A DNA stretch of 64,000 bases, from NCBI RefSeq assembly GCF_020966755.1, contig NZ_JAJKFT010000004.1, positions 558,001-622,000 on the forward strand, given 5' to 3'. The notes beneath the pieces were generated by a model. That model was not told the origin of the DNA and searched no databases. It saw nothing but the letters and a program-made list of their open reading frames with translations. This DNA is from Blastopirellula sediminis. Lineage in GTDB: Bacteria > Planctomycetota > Planctomycetia > Pirellulales > Pirellulaceae. The translations under genes and the position numbers were made by a program. Shown in pieces: positions 17,952-29,045 of this stretch (within the stretch, counting starts at the first letter, position 1; the number at the start of each line of letters is the position of its first letter).

Positions 17952-18356
17952 TTACGACTTCGTCTTGAGCGAAAAGTCTTGTTGGTTAAGGTTGGAGTCG
18001 ACCTTCAACTGCAGCGTCGATTTTGTGTTGTAACGCGCTGGGATCGATTCGACGAAGGTCGTTGAGTCTCCCTCGATATTCGTCTTTCCGCCGGGGAGCG
18101 GAACTTCTTTGCGAGCCGAGATCTCAACCGACTTGTCGCCGGGGAGCGTCTCTAGTTCGTAGACGCCGTTAACGATTTGCGCTTCGGCGCTGCCGACTTG
18201 GCGTGAGGGATCACGCAGCAAGATCGAGCCGGAGGAAATCGGTTGGCCGTCCAGGGTAACGTTCCCCTTTACCGTATAAGTAGCAGGTCCGCCGTCGCCG
18301 CACCCGAGGAAGAAGGGGAGCGTCAACAGAACCATGGTCAGCGAAATTCGTAACAT
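17952..18356 (-). CDS. Small lipoprotein (pair 2)
   Basis: 134 residues from the ATG at 18356 with AAAGGA upstream. Signal peptide MLRISLTMVLLTLPFF ends in lipobox FLGC. The mature part is a single beta-sandwich: YTVKGNVTLDGQPISSGSIL, then GVYELETLPGDKSVEI. The C-terminal motif RYNTKSTLQLKVDSN followed by QQDFSL is shared in pattern with the other three lipoproteins here (RYN, then a strand, then DF). It follows DUF1559 gene 2 by 71 bases. A surface role with the partner protein is inferred. Confidence 0.8.
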   Translation of the reverse strand: MLRISLTMVLLTLPFFLGCGDGGPATYTVKGNVTLDGQPISSGSILLRDPSRQVGSAEAQIVNGVYELETLPGDKSVEISARKEVPLPGGKTNIEGDSTTFVESIPARYNTKSTLQLKVDSNLNQQDFSLKTKS

Positions 18357-18427
18357 GAACGCTTGTTGTCCTTTGATGAACGTTGGATTCCTGTTCGGAA
18401 ACGTGAATGGAGTCGCTTGGCCTGCGA

Positions 18428-19333
<906 letters not shown>

Positions 19334-19550
19334 CAAGAGAGACTCCAGCACCAAAAAAAGAGGAATGAGGAAACCAATTTCGTTTGGTACCTAGTCGCAA
19401 TCGATGTGCCGGAAGAAGGCGCCCACTTCGTTGCATTGGACGGACCCGAGTGCGCACCATTCCCCGCCAGTCGCGGTACGTTTTGCAACACTAGTGAGAA
19501 TTGTTGCTGATCTTCTAGGCACGTTGCCGTTGGTGCTAGCGCAAGAAAAA

Positions 19551-19576
19551 AAGGGCCGCACTTGCATGCGGCCCTT
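19551..19576 (-). terminator. Intrinsic terminator of groES-groEL
   Basis: Ten-base perfect stem (19551-19560 with 19567-19576), six-base loop, and a run of seven T on the minus strand directly after it. It lies 47 bases past the groEL stop. Confidence 0.9.
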
Positions 19577-19622
19577 CTTCGTATCGTTACCGGCGGCGAC
19601 GCTGGTCGCGTCGCCGTGGCGA

Positions 19623-21245
<1,623 letters not shown>

Positions 21246-21295
21246 TTAACTCCTGTGAGGATTTGCTTGTTCGGTTGAGGTTCCGGATGCGGAAC

Positions 21296-21625
21296 TTAGT
21301 CCAGCAGGACGGCTTGGATGTCGTCTTCGCGGATCAGAATGACTTCTTCGTCGCCGATCTTGAAGGTGTCGCTGCCGGCGTAGCGGCTGAACACGACGCG
21401 ATCGCCTTCAACGACTTGCAGCGGAGCGCGAGTGCCGTCATCCAGCAAACGACCATTGCCGACGCTGACGACGATGCCGCGCGAAGGCTTGTCTTGGGCG
21501 GCGCCCGGCAGAACGATGCCGCCGGCAGTCATTTCTTCGCTTTCGTCACGCTTAACGACAACTCGGTCGCCAAGGGGCTGCAAACGGGGCTTGGAAGCAG
21601 TTTTCTTTTTGGTCGCGGTCGCCAT
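21296..21625 (-). CDS. groES: Co-chaperonin GroES
   Basis: 109 residues from the ATG at 21625, with GGAGG 10 bases upstream. The core matches the 95-residue family: RLQPLGDRVVVKRDESEEMT, the mobile loop region with IVLPGAAQDKP, and the end GDEEVILIREDDIQAVL. It has an extra basic N-terminal stretch (MATATKKKTASKP), which is longer than in E. coli GroES. It caps the GroEL ring. I searched the upstream 300 bases for the CIRCE inverted repeat (TTAGCACTC-N9-GAGTGCTAA) and did not find it, so HrcA control is not supported here. Confidence 0.96.
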   Translation of the reverse strand: MATATKKKTASKPRLQPLGDRVVVKRDESEEMTAGGIVLPGAAQDKPSRGIVVSVGNGRLLDDGTRAPLQVVEGDRVVFSRYAGSDTFKIGDEEVILIREDDIQAVLLD

Positions 21626-21919
21626 TCGTCGATTTCCTCCGAGAATGATCCTGGTTTGAGGAACATGGGGATATGAGGATGCCGGGCCCCTAGGGGCGCA
21701 CCGGCTGCCAATCTTGCGGAAATTCAAGATAAAGCCCCATAAGAGCAAGCCGTGTGCCAACAAACTGTCTCGCGTCGTAAGTCGTTGATTAGCAAGCGAC
21801 TACGAAACTGGCCACTTGGGCGAGGCCCCGATTCGGCCCGCCATCTGCCAAACTGACAGAGGTGGGTGAATGACGAATGCCGAAGCTCGAATGACGAAAC
21901 TCGGATCCCAAAATCAGCA

Positions 21920-22798
21920 CCGGACCCCGCCGCATTTTTTTTCAACTAGGGTGGCCCGTCCAGTCTCGCAAAGACTGGGCGGGTCGCGCAGCGACAAGAT
22001 GCCGCGCCATCGGCGCGGCCAACCCATTCATCGCCACCAATGAGTGGACTGGACTCCACGCGAAATTTTTTGCGACATCTTACCTATCCGACCCTAGTGG
22101 CAATTTAGGTGGTCTGCGAGTCCGATTTCCTCTCCCAACAGGACTGGACCGCAGCGCGAATTTTTTTCGGGTCGACGGTGGACTGGACTCCGCACAACTT
22201 TTTTTGTGTGGATCATCGGACCGGACCGCATCTACCTTCTCAATCGGCCGAGCTTGCTGCCAATTCCTTCGCGCCCAAAACAACAGTGGACTGGACCGCA
22301 CACTTTTTTCTGCCCGTCCCCATTTTTCGGCTGCCCAAGAAACAGGGGACGCGCGCCGCACATTTGCATCCTCCCGTCAACGGCCGTCGACGGTCGCACG
22401 CAATCGTAGGCGTCAGCGCCAATCGGTTTCCGTCGATCGCGACTGGCTCAAGCCTGCACGTAACGTGCAGGCGAACTTGTCAAGCAAAGTCGACGGCGTC
22501 AAAACGGGGAGAACGCCACCTAGGTCCTCCCAGACCTGCCGTTTCCCCAGCAGAATCAAGACGCGACTCCCGCGCCTCGGCATCGAGAGAACGGAGAGCC
22601 GTTCCCGTTTCACAGCGGCGCTTGCACGCCTGAACATATTTATACTACAAATCGGACCCGCGAGGCAAGAGAGAAATCCGGGTTGGTGCGTCCCGTCTGC
22701 CAAAGACTGGGGGGGCGCTTCAGCGACAAGATGCCGCGCCATCCGCTCGGCCAAACCATCTATCGCTGCCAGTGAGCGGACTGGACCGCCGCGTATTT
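21920..22798. repeat. Cluster of intergenic repeats between groES and a TPR gene
   Basis: A gene-free 0.9 kb stretch. Unit A occurs twice in the same orientation (about 21951-22074 and 22686-22798), sharing cagcgacaagatgccgcgcc and flanking blocks. In copy 1 it can fold into two hairpins (cagtct/agactg and gccgcgcc/ggcgcggc). Motif B, ggactggaccgc followed within about 10 bases by a T run, occurs in about eight variants starting near 21920, 22047, 22141, 22180, 22218, 22288, 22345 and 22778. Open frames here (for example 22413-22922 minus) have no protein-like text. Confidence 0.75.
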
Positions 22799-22946
22799 GT
22801 TTCGTGATCAGGCCATTCAAAGCAGCTTGGCAGTCGGGGCAAGCTCGCCCACAACCGCCAGCGAACCGAAGCGTTCGCGTCCCGCACTCGATCAGAAATC
22901 GGTGCGCTTTGTTAAGCGACAAAGTCGCGCTACGTCCAGACGGACC

Positions 22947-23654
22947 CTACTTTGGCTGTTTGTCCGAGGGAGCTTCTACGAAAGGTTTCTTGTTTCGATA
23001 CAACTCGAGACGTTGCTCCAGTTCCTGGCGTGCATCCTTGTCTTCGACAAGTTGGATCGCTTGTTCTTGGCGCTCGATCGCTTGGGGAAAGTTGCCGGCG
23101 GCAGCGTAGGCGGCGGCCAGCGTGTCGATCGAAAATCCATTTTTCCAATCGCTGGATTGGCAGTCGAGCGTAGCGACTTCAATCGCGCGTTTGGGGTTGC
23201 GGGTTTTCTTGACCGGGCAAGTCGCCAGCAGCCAGGCAAGGTTGTTTTTCGCGTCTGGATAAGCGGGATCGAGGGCGATCGTCTGTTCGTAATCCGCGAC
23301 GGCGAGGTCATATCTTCCCGCGATTTCGCAAGCGTAGCCGCGATTGTAGTAGAAATACGCGAGGAGCGGATCATTGGGATCGCCGGTCGCTTTGGTCGCG
23401 ATGTCGATCGCGGTCGCGTAGTCCTTTAGCGCTGCGTCGATGTCGCCAAGGATCGAGTAACAGTTTCCCCGATTTCCGTAAATCGCTGGATTGTTGGAAG
23501 TCTTGGCAGCTTCCGTATAGAGCTCAATCGCTTTTTCAAATTCGCCATTGCTGTAGGCGGTCTCCGCCGCGCGATGTGCGTCCGGCGGTCCGCAACCGAC
23601 AATGGCGGCTACTAACAAGGAAAGGAGCGACAGGTTTCTTGCAGAAAGTGTCAT
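22947..23654 (-). CDS. TPR lipoprotein
   Basis: 235 residues. N terminus MTLSARNLSLLSLLVAAIV with lipobox IVGC. The mature protein is made of TPR helices: AETAYSNGEFEKAIELYTEA, then YGNRGNCYSILGDIDAALKD, YNRGYACEIAGRYDLAVADY, NNLAWLLATCP, and a final DTLAAAYAAAGNFPQAIERQ. This layout (TPRs followed by the NNLAWLLATCP block) is common in planctomycete tetratricopeptide proteins. It ends in a charged tail. A protein-protein scaffold at the envelope is the likely role. The partner is unknown. It stands alone on the minus strand. Confidence 0.82.
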   Translation of the reverse strand: MTLSARNLSLLSLLVAAIVGCGPPDAHRAAETAYSNGEFEKAIELYTEAAKTSNNPAIYGNRGNCYSILGDIDAALKDYATAIDIATKATGDPNDPLLAYFYYNRGYACEIAGRYDLAVADYEQTIALDPAYPDAKNNLAWLLATCPVKKTRNPKRAIEVATLDCQSSDWKNGFSIDTLAAAYAAAGNFPQAIERQEQAIQLVEDKDARQELEQRLELYRNKKPFVEAPSDKQPK

Positions 23655-23804
23655 TGGGGTTCCTGAGCCAAAACAGGAGACAATGTTCGAGAATAACTGG
23701 GCTCAGTAAAAAAGCAATTTGCGCGATGGAAGTTGTTCCAGCAAAGGCTTGACCTGCATTGGCTTGTCAGATCGAGCGGCTAGCGGCTCCGGCGCACTGG
23801 GGCG

Positions 23805-24218
23805 TTAGACGCTTCGAGAAATCTCGGCCTGACCGTCGGAGATCGACTTGCTGATTAGCGCCGCCAAATCCGATTCCAGGAATTCCGCCGGCATTAGCGA
23901 CGTCTCGTTAAAGGATTCCCAATGCGAGGGCTTGCCGGTCCAGAATCGTTCGGCTTTGACGCTCACAGCAATTGACAGTTGGTTCGCTGGATCCGCGGGT
24001 TCGACTACGGAGATGGTAGCGGTGACCTTCTGCTGTTCCCCGGTCACGGTTCGTTTCGTGGCGAAAGAATAGCGAATGCTCCGCAGCGGATCGTAGTGCG
24101 GCTGACGGTTGGAAAAATCTGTGACGGTAATTCCTAACGTCTCCAGTTGCTGCTGGATCGCATTTACCGCGGCGTCGAATTCACGGCAAATCAAATCGAA
24201 TGAAGCGGGATGGGGCAT
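23805..24218 (-). CDS. Hypothetical protein
   Basis: 137 residues, no signal peptide or membrane segment. The text reads as a small alpha/beta domain: an N-terminal helix (FDLICREFDAAVNAIQQQLE), central strands (SIRYSFATKRTVTGEQQKVT, then QLSIAVSVKAERFW) and a C-terminal helix (EFLESDLAALISKSISDGQA). I do not recognise the family. It lies 42 bases downstream of the zinc-ribbon gene on the same strand and may be co-transcribed with it. Confidence 0.65.
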   Translation of the reverse strand: MPHPASFDLICREFDAAVNAIQQQLETLGITVTDFSNRQPHYDPLRSIRYSFATKRTVTGEQQKVTATISVVEPADPANQLSIAVSVKAERFWTGKPSHWESFNETSLMPAEFLESDLAALISKSISDGQAEISRSV

Positions 24219-24260
24219 CGCGTAGTTCGCCGGATCTTTGTTGACGGGTTGCCGTCAAGT

Positions 24261-24662
24261 CTAGTGCCAGTCGTGACCGCACCACAAGCATTGTTTCGCA
24301 ACAGGCGTACGTACAAGTCGATGACATTCCGAGCAGCGGTTTTCGAAGATGTCTCCGCGTCGGATTTCCAATACGCGATTCAACGCATTTGCAATTCTTT
24401 CCGTGTGAGGCGTCCGAAACGCGGCTAGAACGTCCGCGTCGTCGACTTGGCCGTCCCGTTCTTCAAGAAATTCGTGAAGCATGAGGATTTTGTAGTTTTT
24501 GGCATCGCTCAGAATCGGCACGACGTATTCAGTCAAACGCCGTTCCAGCGGAGTCATCCGGTGTCGGAAGTGCTGCGAGACGTAGGCTCGTAACGCAAGG
24601 TCGTCATCATAGGTATCGGCGGTCATGGCAACGCCGCAGAATGATATCGGGTGATGCGACAT
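24261..24662 (-). CDS. Hypothetical protein with C-terminal zinc ribbon
   Basis: 133 residues from the ATG at 24662; an internal ATG at 24626 (MTADTYDDD) is an equally good start. The body is helical (LRAYVSQHFRHRMTPLERRL, then LHEFLEERDG). The last 25 residues carry two Cys pairs, CSEC and CLWC, 15 residues apart, which fits a zinc ribbon. The tail GHDWH may add a ligand. Function unknown. Confidence 0.65.
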   Translation of the reverse strand: MSHHPISFCGVAMTADTYDDDLALRAYVSQHFRHRMTPLERRLTEYVVPILSDAKNYKILMLHEFLEERDGQVDDADVLAAFRTPHTERIANALNRVLEIRRGDIFENRCSECHRLVRTPVAKQCLWCGHDWH

Positions 24663-24938
24663 GATGTGTGGCGTAGAAAAGGGGACGGAGCAAGAACAGG
24701 TTGATGGGCTTTTCGCCGCAAGTGCACGTACGTGGTGCGTCTCGACGCACCTTGCCTTGGCTAAGTCGGAGTATAGCGGCGGCTATCGCAATGTTGCCTC
24801 TAAATTGCGTTTGTCCGCCGCAATTCTCGCCACAGAAGTGAGAGGAACGGCGCCATGCCGACCGTCGTTTATTTGATTTGACGACTTCCCATTAGCACGG
24901 CATATTTTCTCCAAACAAATCTTCGCTGGAGCAATAGG

Positions 24939-26063
24939 ATGAACGGTCGGTGGACGCGGCGCGAGTGGTTGGCGGTGGCTGGGGCTTTGGCTTATTCTCC
25001 CACCCTCTTTGCCGACAAGCCGGCCAATGCGGATCTGACGCAACTGCTGCAAACCGAATTCAAAAAGCATGGTCTGGCGGCGCTGCTGTGCGGCGTGTGG
25101 CGCGGCGAAGAGAACGTGTTGTCGCTCGCGCTCGGCGACACGATGACCGGCGTTCCGGCGACCACCGCGATGCACTTTCGGACCGGCGGCGTGACGCTCA
25201 GCAGTGTCTCTTACCTGTTACTGCAACTGGTCGACCAGGGAGTGCTGAAGCTGGACGACCCGATCGGGAAGTGGCTTCCCGATTTGCAGAAGTCGAACGA
25301 AGTGACTCTGCGGATGTTGGCCAACTGCACGGCCGGCTACTACGACTACGTCCTGTCGGACAAGTTCGAGAAGGATTGCCTCGATAATCCGTTCCGCCAA
25401 TGGACGCCGCAAGAGTTGATCGCGATCAGCATGGCCGAGCCGATGCTCTACCAGCCGAACAAGGGTTGGAACTACTCGCACACCAACTTCGTGATCTTGG
25501 GCGAAGCGATCCAGAAGGCGACTGGCAAGCCGCTCGGCGAGTTGCTTGACAAGAACTTGATCAAGCCGCTCGGCCTAAAGGGAACGAAATACATTACGAC
25601 GCCCGAGATCCCGTCGCCGGTGTTGCACGCGTTTACGGCCGAACGCGGGATCTACGAAGACGCGACCTTCTGGAATCCTTCCTGGACTTCGCACTCGGGA
25701 CAAATGATCTCGACCCTCGGCGACTTGGGAACGTTGGCCAATGCGATCGGAACCGGCAAGCTACTCTCGAAAGAGGGACGCAAAGAACTGACCGCGCCGA
25801 CCGCCGTCGGACTGGGGATGAACACGGAGAATCTCTACTACGGGCTCGGGATCGTCTGTGCGAACGGCTGGCTGTTTCAAAACCCGAAGTTCAACGGCTA
25901 TAACCTGGCGTTCGGCTATTTGCCGGAGCAGAAGCTGTCGGTCGTCATCTCGTCGATCATGGGACCGAAGTGCGCTCCCGACACCGCCTATGCGACGGCG
26001 GTCTTCAAAGAAGTTGTCAAGACGCTGGCGCCGAATCACTTGTTGCCGGACGTGTTGAAATAA
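24939..26063 (+). CDS. Exported serine-hydrolase-like protein lacking catalytic residues
   Basis: 374 residues with a Tat-type signal (TRREWLAVAGALA). The fold is that of class C beta-lactamases and DD-peptidases: LLQLVDQGVLKLDDPIGKWL, the post-active-site helix, and HTNFVILGEAIQKATGKPLG. However, the active-site motif SxxK, usually FRIGSVTK, reads FRTGGVTL: Ser is Gly84 and Lys is Leu87. The next motif, usually HTSG, is CTAG. The tyrosine motif YxN reads YSH. It therefore probably binds rather than cleaves substrate. It is a single-gene unit and the frame is intact, so it is not a decaying pseudogene. Confidence 0.82.
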   Translation: MNGRWTRREWLAVAGALAYSPTLFADKPANADLTQLLQTEFKKHGLAALLCGVWRGEENVLSLALGDTMTGVPATTAMHFRTGGVTLSSVSYLLLQLVDQGVLKLDDPIGKWLPDLQKSNEVTLRMLANCTAGYYDYVLSDKFEKDCLDNPFRQWTPQELIAISMAEPMLYQPNKGWNYSHTNFVILGEAIQKATGKPLGELLDKNLIKPLGLKGTKYITTPEIPSPVLHAFTAERGIYEDATFWNPSWTSHSGQMISTLGDLGTLANAIGTGKLLSKEGRKELTAPTAVGLGMNTENLYYGLGIVCANGWLFQNPKFNGYNLAFGYLPEQKLSVVISSIMGPKCAPDTAYATAVFKEVVKTLAPNHLLPDVLK

Positions 26064-26080
26064 TCCGGCAACCGATCAGG

Positions 26081-26575
26081 TTAACGTCCCGATCGGAAGA
26101 AGTCGGCCTTCGACCCGTCCCATCCACATTTTGCGCAGGTACGGGGCGTGAACTCATGTTCGCAGTTCGCGTAGCCGTACAAGTGATGTGCGCATTCAGG
26201 GCACAGGGCTTCCATGCGGGAAGCGGGTGGGAAAAAGAGCGATTTACACTCGTCGCATGTAATTGCGGCGGGCTCGAGATACTGCCCGACCTTTGACTGC
26301 GGCGATTCCGAGACGCCATGGAACGGAATGGACGCATCGGCCGTTCGCTGTGATTCTTGAATTTGAATCGCCCCGTCAAACTCGCCGGGAACGCGTAACG
26401 TCAGCACGTCTCCTTTCGTAACGGCAAGTGGCGCTAGTGGGATCAGGCTTCCAAACCACAAGGGCGCTTTATCTGGTTGTATCTTTGACCTCGCGCGAAA
26501 TCGGAGGTCGACCGCGATTGCTTCGATGCAAACGTCGCCTCTCGCATCAAGCAATGTGCAGTTTGGGTATAGCAT
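26081..26575 (-). CDS. Hypothetical protein with zinc-binding Cys pairs
   Basis: 164 residues from the ATG at 26575. The N-terminal half is beta-rich (CTLLDARGDVCIEAIAVDLR, then KGDVLTLRVPGEFDGAI). The C-terminal half has CDEC, CPEC, and CEHEF followed by CAKCGWDG. This gives two candidate zinc sites and resembles a double zinc ribbon. It is convergent with the serine-hydrolase-like gene, with only 17 bases between. I do not recognise the family; the tail pattern CAKCGWD resembles that of the protein at 24261-24662 (CLWCGHDWH). Confidence 0.65.
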   Translation of the reverse strand: MLYPNCTLLDARGDVCIEAIAVDLRFRARSKIQPDKAPLWFGSLIPLAPLAVTKGDVLTLRVPGEFDGAIQIQESQRTADASIPFHGVSESPQSKVGQYLEPAAITCDECKSLFFPPASRMEALCPECAHHLYGYANCEHEFTPRTCAKCGWDGSKADFFRSGR

Positions 26576-26621
26576 CGAAATCTTCGTCGTCTTGGTAGTG
26601 TGCTTGTGGACGCACCCTAAC

Positions 26622-27020
26622 TTACATTGGCGTTCGCGCGGTTCCGTTGACAGTGACGTTTTTTTCGGCGTCGATGACAACCTGGTCGCCGACTCTCAAA
26701 ACGCCGAAGTCTTGATCATTAAGGAGGAAGCGGACCGTCGACGCGTCGACGCTGTCGAGTTGGATCGTAACGTCGTCTCCGAGCGAAAAACGCTTGCGCG
26801 CCGTTGAATTTTCGGTATTGATGAGGTCCGCGTCGATTTCACCCTCGGCGCTTGCGCCGCTTGAGTTCGCCTGGACGTGGAAATCAATGCCGAAAGCTTG
26901 GGCGGTACCGACCCCTTCCTGATTCGCGACGAAGTCACCGGTGGTTGGAGGGATCGGGGGCGGGGAGCTTCCGCCGCAACCAACGAGTGCAAGCGTCAGG
27001 ACCGGGAGGAGGTTTTGCAT
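26622..27020 (-). CDS. Small hypothetical lipoprotein
   Basis: 132 residues, ATG at 27020 with GGGAGGAGG about 7 bases upstream. Signal peptide MQNLLPVLTLAL with lipobox LVGC, then a Pro/Ser linker (GGSSPPPIPPTT). The mature domain has alternating strands (FSLGDDVTIQLDSVDASTVR, then FGVLRVGDQVVIDAEKNVTV). It ends in ARTPM. No family recognised. Located 46 bases upstream of the zinc-binding protein gene on the same strand. Confidence 0.7.
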   Translation of the reverse strand: MQNLLPVLTLALVGCGGSSPPPIPPTTGDFVANQEGVGTAQAFGIDFHVQANSSGASAEGEIDADLINTENSTARKRFSLGDDVTIQLDSVDASTVRFLLNDQDFGVLRVGDQVVIDAEKNVTVNGTARTPM

Positions 27021-27607
27021 AATGGCGCCTTAGATTTGTCGGAGAAGATGTCGATTCGACGGCGCGTCAAACTCCGCCGATGTTATTGGGGCGACGGAGT
27101 CCGACGCGTGCCAATATAACTTCTGAGCTTTGGCCGGCGCCATTCAGTTTTCGAGTCTTGGTAGGGGAGTCTGGAGGCGCCAGTAACCAGCCCGAGGGTG
27201 ATGCGTTCTTTTTGCGTGGCTACGCAATCGGAGTTGATCGTGCGCCGCAAACGCATTTCACGACGCTCACCCTAATTGGCGGTCGCGCCAAGATCGAAAA
27301 CTATTTCTTTTCGCATCTTTTGCGAGTCAAAAATCACTTGTCGTGGGGATTGCCGATCGGCATTTGCACTTTCTTCTGTCATCAGCGGCGCAAAACTGTG
27401 GCAAGCAACTTGGCGTCGTAGAGAATTGTTTCAGCGCTAAGACAAATTATCCGCCGTCTATGTCCCTATTTTTCAAAGGTTTGGCGAGATAGCGCGCGCG
27501 TCGGTCACTTCGGACGGCATAGCAATTGCGTTAGTGAAGGCACATAACCTCTGGCGGTTTCCCGCCGTTATCCTTCCTGATTCTTCTCCTACAGAAGTGA
27601 CCTACCT
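27021..27607. other. Intergenic region
   Basis: About 590 bases between the divergent lipoprotein and DUF1559 gene 3. Frames here are short and not protein-like. No hairpin with a T run, tRNA or repeat was found. It probably holds the two promoters. Confidence 0.35.
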
Positions 27608-28540
27608 ATGTCTCGCAGTAGCCAGTCCCGACGTGGTTTCACGTTGGTTGAATTGTTGGTGGTGATCGCCATCATTGGCGTTTTGATCGCATTGTTGCTG
27701 CCGGCTGTGCAGCAAGCCCGCGAAGCGGCTCGACGGATGCAGTGCAGCAACAACTTGAAGCAGCAAGGCCTCGCGCTGCACAACTACCACGACGTCTTTC
27801 AAAGCTTTCCGCCTGGGTACGTCACTCCGAATCGGATCAGCTGGCAGGCGATGATTTTGCCGCAGTTGGAGCAAACGGGGCTTAACGATCAACTGGCTGC
27901 GGCCGGCGCTTTCACGGCGGACAGCGCCGACTCGGCGAAACCGGTTTGGCACAACAACCCGGCGATCGTCTCGGCAGGAGCGACGCCGCTGGCGCAAACC
28001 GTAATCCAAGCCTACATCTGCCCCTCCGATCCTTCGGACGAACTGAATACGAAATTGCGATCGGACGACTCGACCAATCCGGGGCAGTATGCGAAGTCGA
28101 ACTACGTCGGAACGTATACCGCCGCGTTCTACAACAGCGCCGGGACCAAGACGGAAGATCGCAACGCGATGTTCTACGCCAACTCGAAGCGGAATTTCCG
28201 CGACATGATTGACGGCACCAGCAATACGCTGGTCGTCGCCGAACGGGGGACCGTTTCCAACTATGTCGGCTCGCTATGGATTGGCTGGCACGATCTTGAG
28301 CCGGGCCGAACGACTGGGGATCGTTGGTTCATGGGACATGTCCGGATCAACCGCTTGAGCAATGACACGCAATATCCGATCAATGGCACCATTGGTCACG
28401 CCGCGAGCAGTTCGCATCCGGGCGGCGCTCAGTTCTTATTCGGCGACGGGGCGGTTCACTTCATCGGCGAGACTGTCGATGTGCGGACCTATTCGGCCCT
28501 GGGGACGATCAACGGCGGCGAAGTGATCGGCGAGTACTAG
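27608..28540 (+). CDS. DUF1559 prepilin-like protein (pair 3)
   Basis: 310 residues. N terminus [18 protein letters not shown] then [20 protein letters not shown]. Family blocks: YICPSDPSDELN, then DMIDGTSNTLVVAERG and the late ASSSHPGGAQFLFGDGAVHF. It ends INGGEVIGEY. It is the only DUF1559 gene on the plus strand here. A small lipoprotein follows after 62 bases in the same direction, as in the three other pairs. Export through a type II or type IV pilus-like system is inferred from the N terminus. Confidence 0.9.
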   Translation: MSRSSQSRRGFTLVELLVVIAIIGVLIALLLPAVQQAREAARRMQCSNNLKQQGLALHNYHDVFQSFPPGYVTPNRISWQAMILPQLEQTGLNDQLAAAGAFTADSADSAKPVWHNNPAIVSAGATPLAQTVIQAYICPSDPSDELNTKLRSDDSTNPGQYAKSNYVGTYTAAFYNSAGTKTEDRNAMFYANSKRNFRDMIDGTSNTLVVAERGTVSNYVGSLWIGWHDLEPGRTTGDRWFMGHVRINRLSNDTQYPINGTIGHAASSSHPGGAQFLFGDGAVHFIGETVDVRTYSALGTINGGEVIGEY

Positions 28541-28602
28541 TCGCCGCCGCGTCTCACGTTGATCTGGAACGAATTCATTCTCTTTTTCGAGGAGCGTCTC
28601 GC

Positions 28603-29016
28603 ATGGTGCGCGGACTGTGGGGAGTCGTGTTGTTGTCGGTTTCGTTGATCGCCTTGTCTGGTTGTGGACAAGGCGGGCCGGCGCTGGGACAAGTTACCGG
28701 AACGATCACTCAAGATGGGCGACCGCTTCCTGACGCGTTCGTCAGTTTCTATCCGGCGGCAGGCGGTCGATCGTCGCATGGCATGACCGATCAAAGCGGC
28801 AAGTATCTGCTCCGCTTCACCGGGATGAAAGATGGCGCGCTCGTTGGAGCGCATACGGTCAAAATCGAAACGGGCGTTCAGCTCTCGGAAAGCGAAACAG
28901 GCCCGAAGCCGAAAAAGGTTCCGCAACTGCCGGCTCGTTATAACGCCGAGAGCGAATTAACCGCCGAAGTGGAACGCGGAAACAATACGTTCGACTTCGA
29001 CGTGCAGGCGAAGTAG
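28603..29016 (+). CDS. Small lipoprotein (pair 3)
   Basis: 137 residues, ATG preceded by GAGGAG 8-9 bases upstream. Signal MVRGLWGVVLLSVSLIAL with lipobox LSGC. Beta-sandwich text: VTGTITQDGRPLPDAFVSFY, then MTDQSGKYLLRFTGMKDGAL and ARYNAESELTAEVERGNNTF ending DFDVQAK. This is the same pattern as lipoproteins 1 and 4. It follows DUF1559 gene 3. A minor GC hairpin (29024-29040) lies between it and the convergent sulfatase. Confidence 0.82.
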   Translation: MVRGLWGVVLLSVSLIALSGCGQGGPALGQVTGTITQDGRPLPDAFVSFYPAAGGRSSHGMTDQSGKYLLRFTGMKDGALVGAHTVKIETGVQLSESETGPKPKKVPQLPARYNAESELTAEVERGNNTFDFDVQAK

Positions 29017-29045
29017 GCCATCGGGCAGGCGCGGCCTGCCTTATG

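Noticed and set aside
21626-21950. CIRCE heat-shock operator upstream of groES
   Set aside because: Neither TTAGCACTC nor GAGTGCTAA, nor a close pair, occurs in this stretch.
21920-22798. CRISPR array
   Set aside because: Copies of the motif are irregularly spaced, unequal in length and lack constant repeats, and no cas gene is near.
22413-22922. Minus-strand open frame of 169 codons in the repeat cluster
   Set aside because: Lies across repeat unit A and has mixed Arg/Cys/Gly text without any fold-like pattern. Frames like this are typical of repeat DNA.
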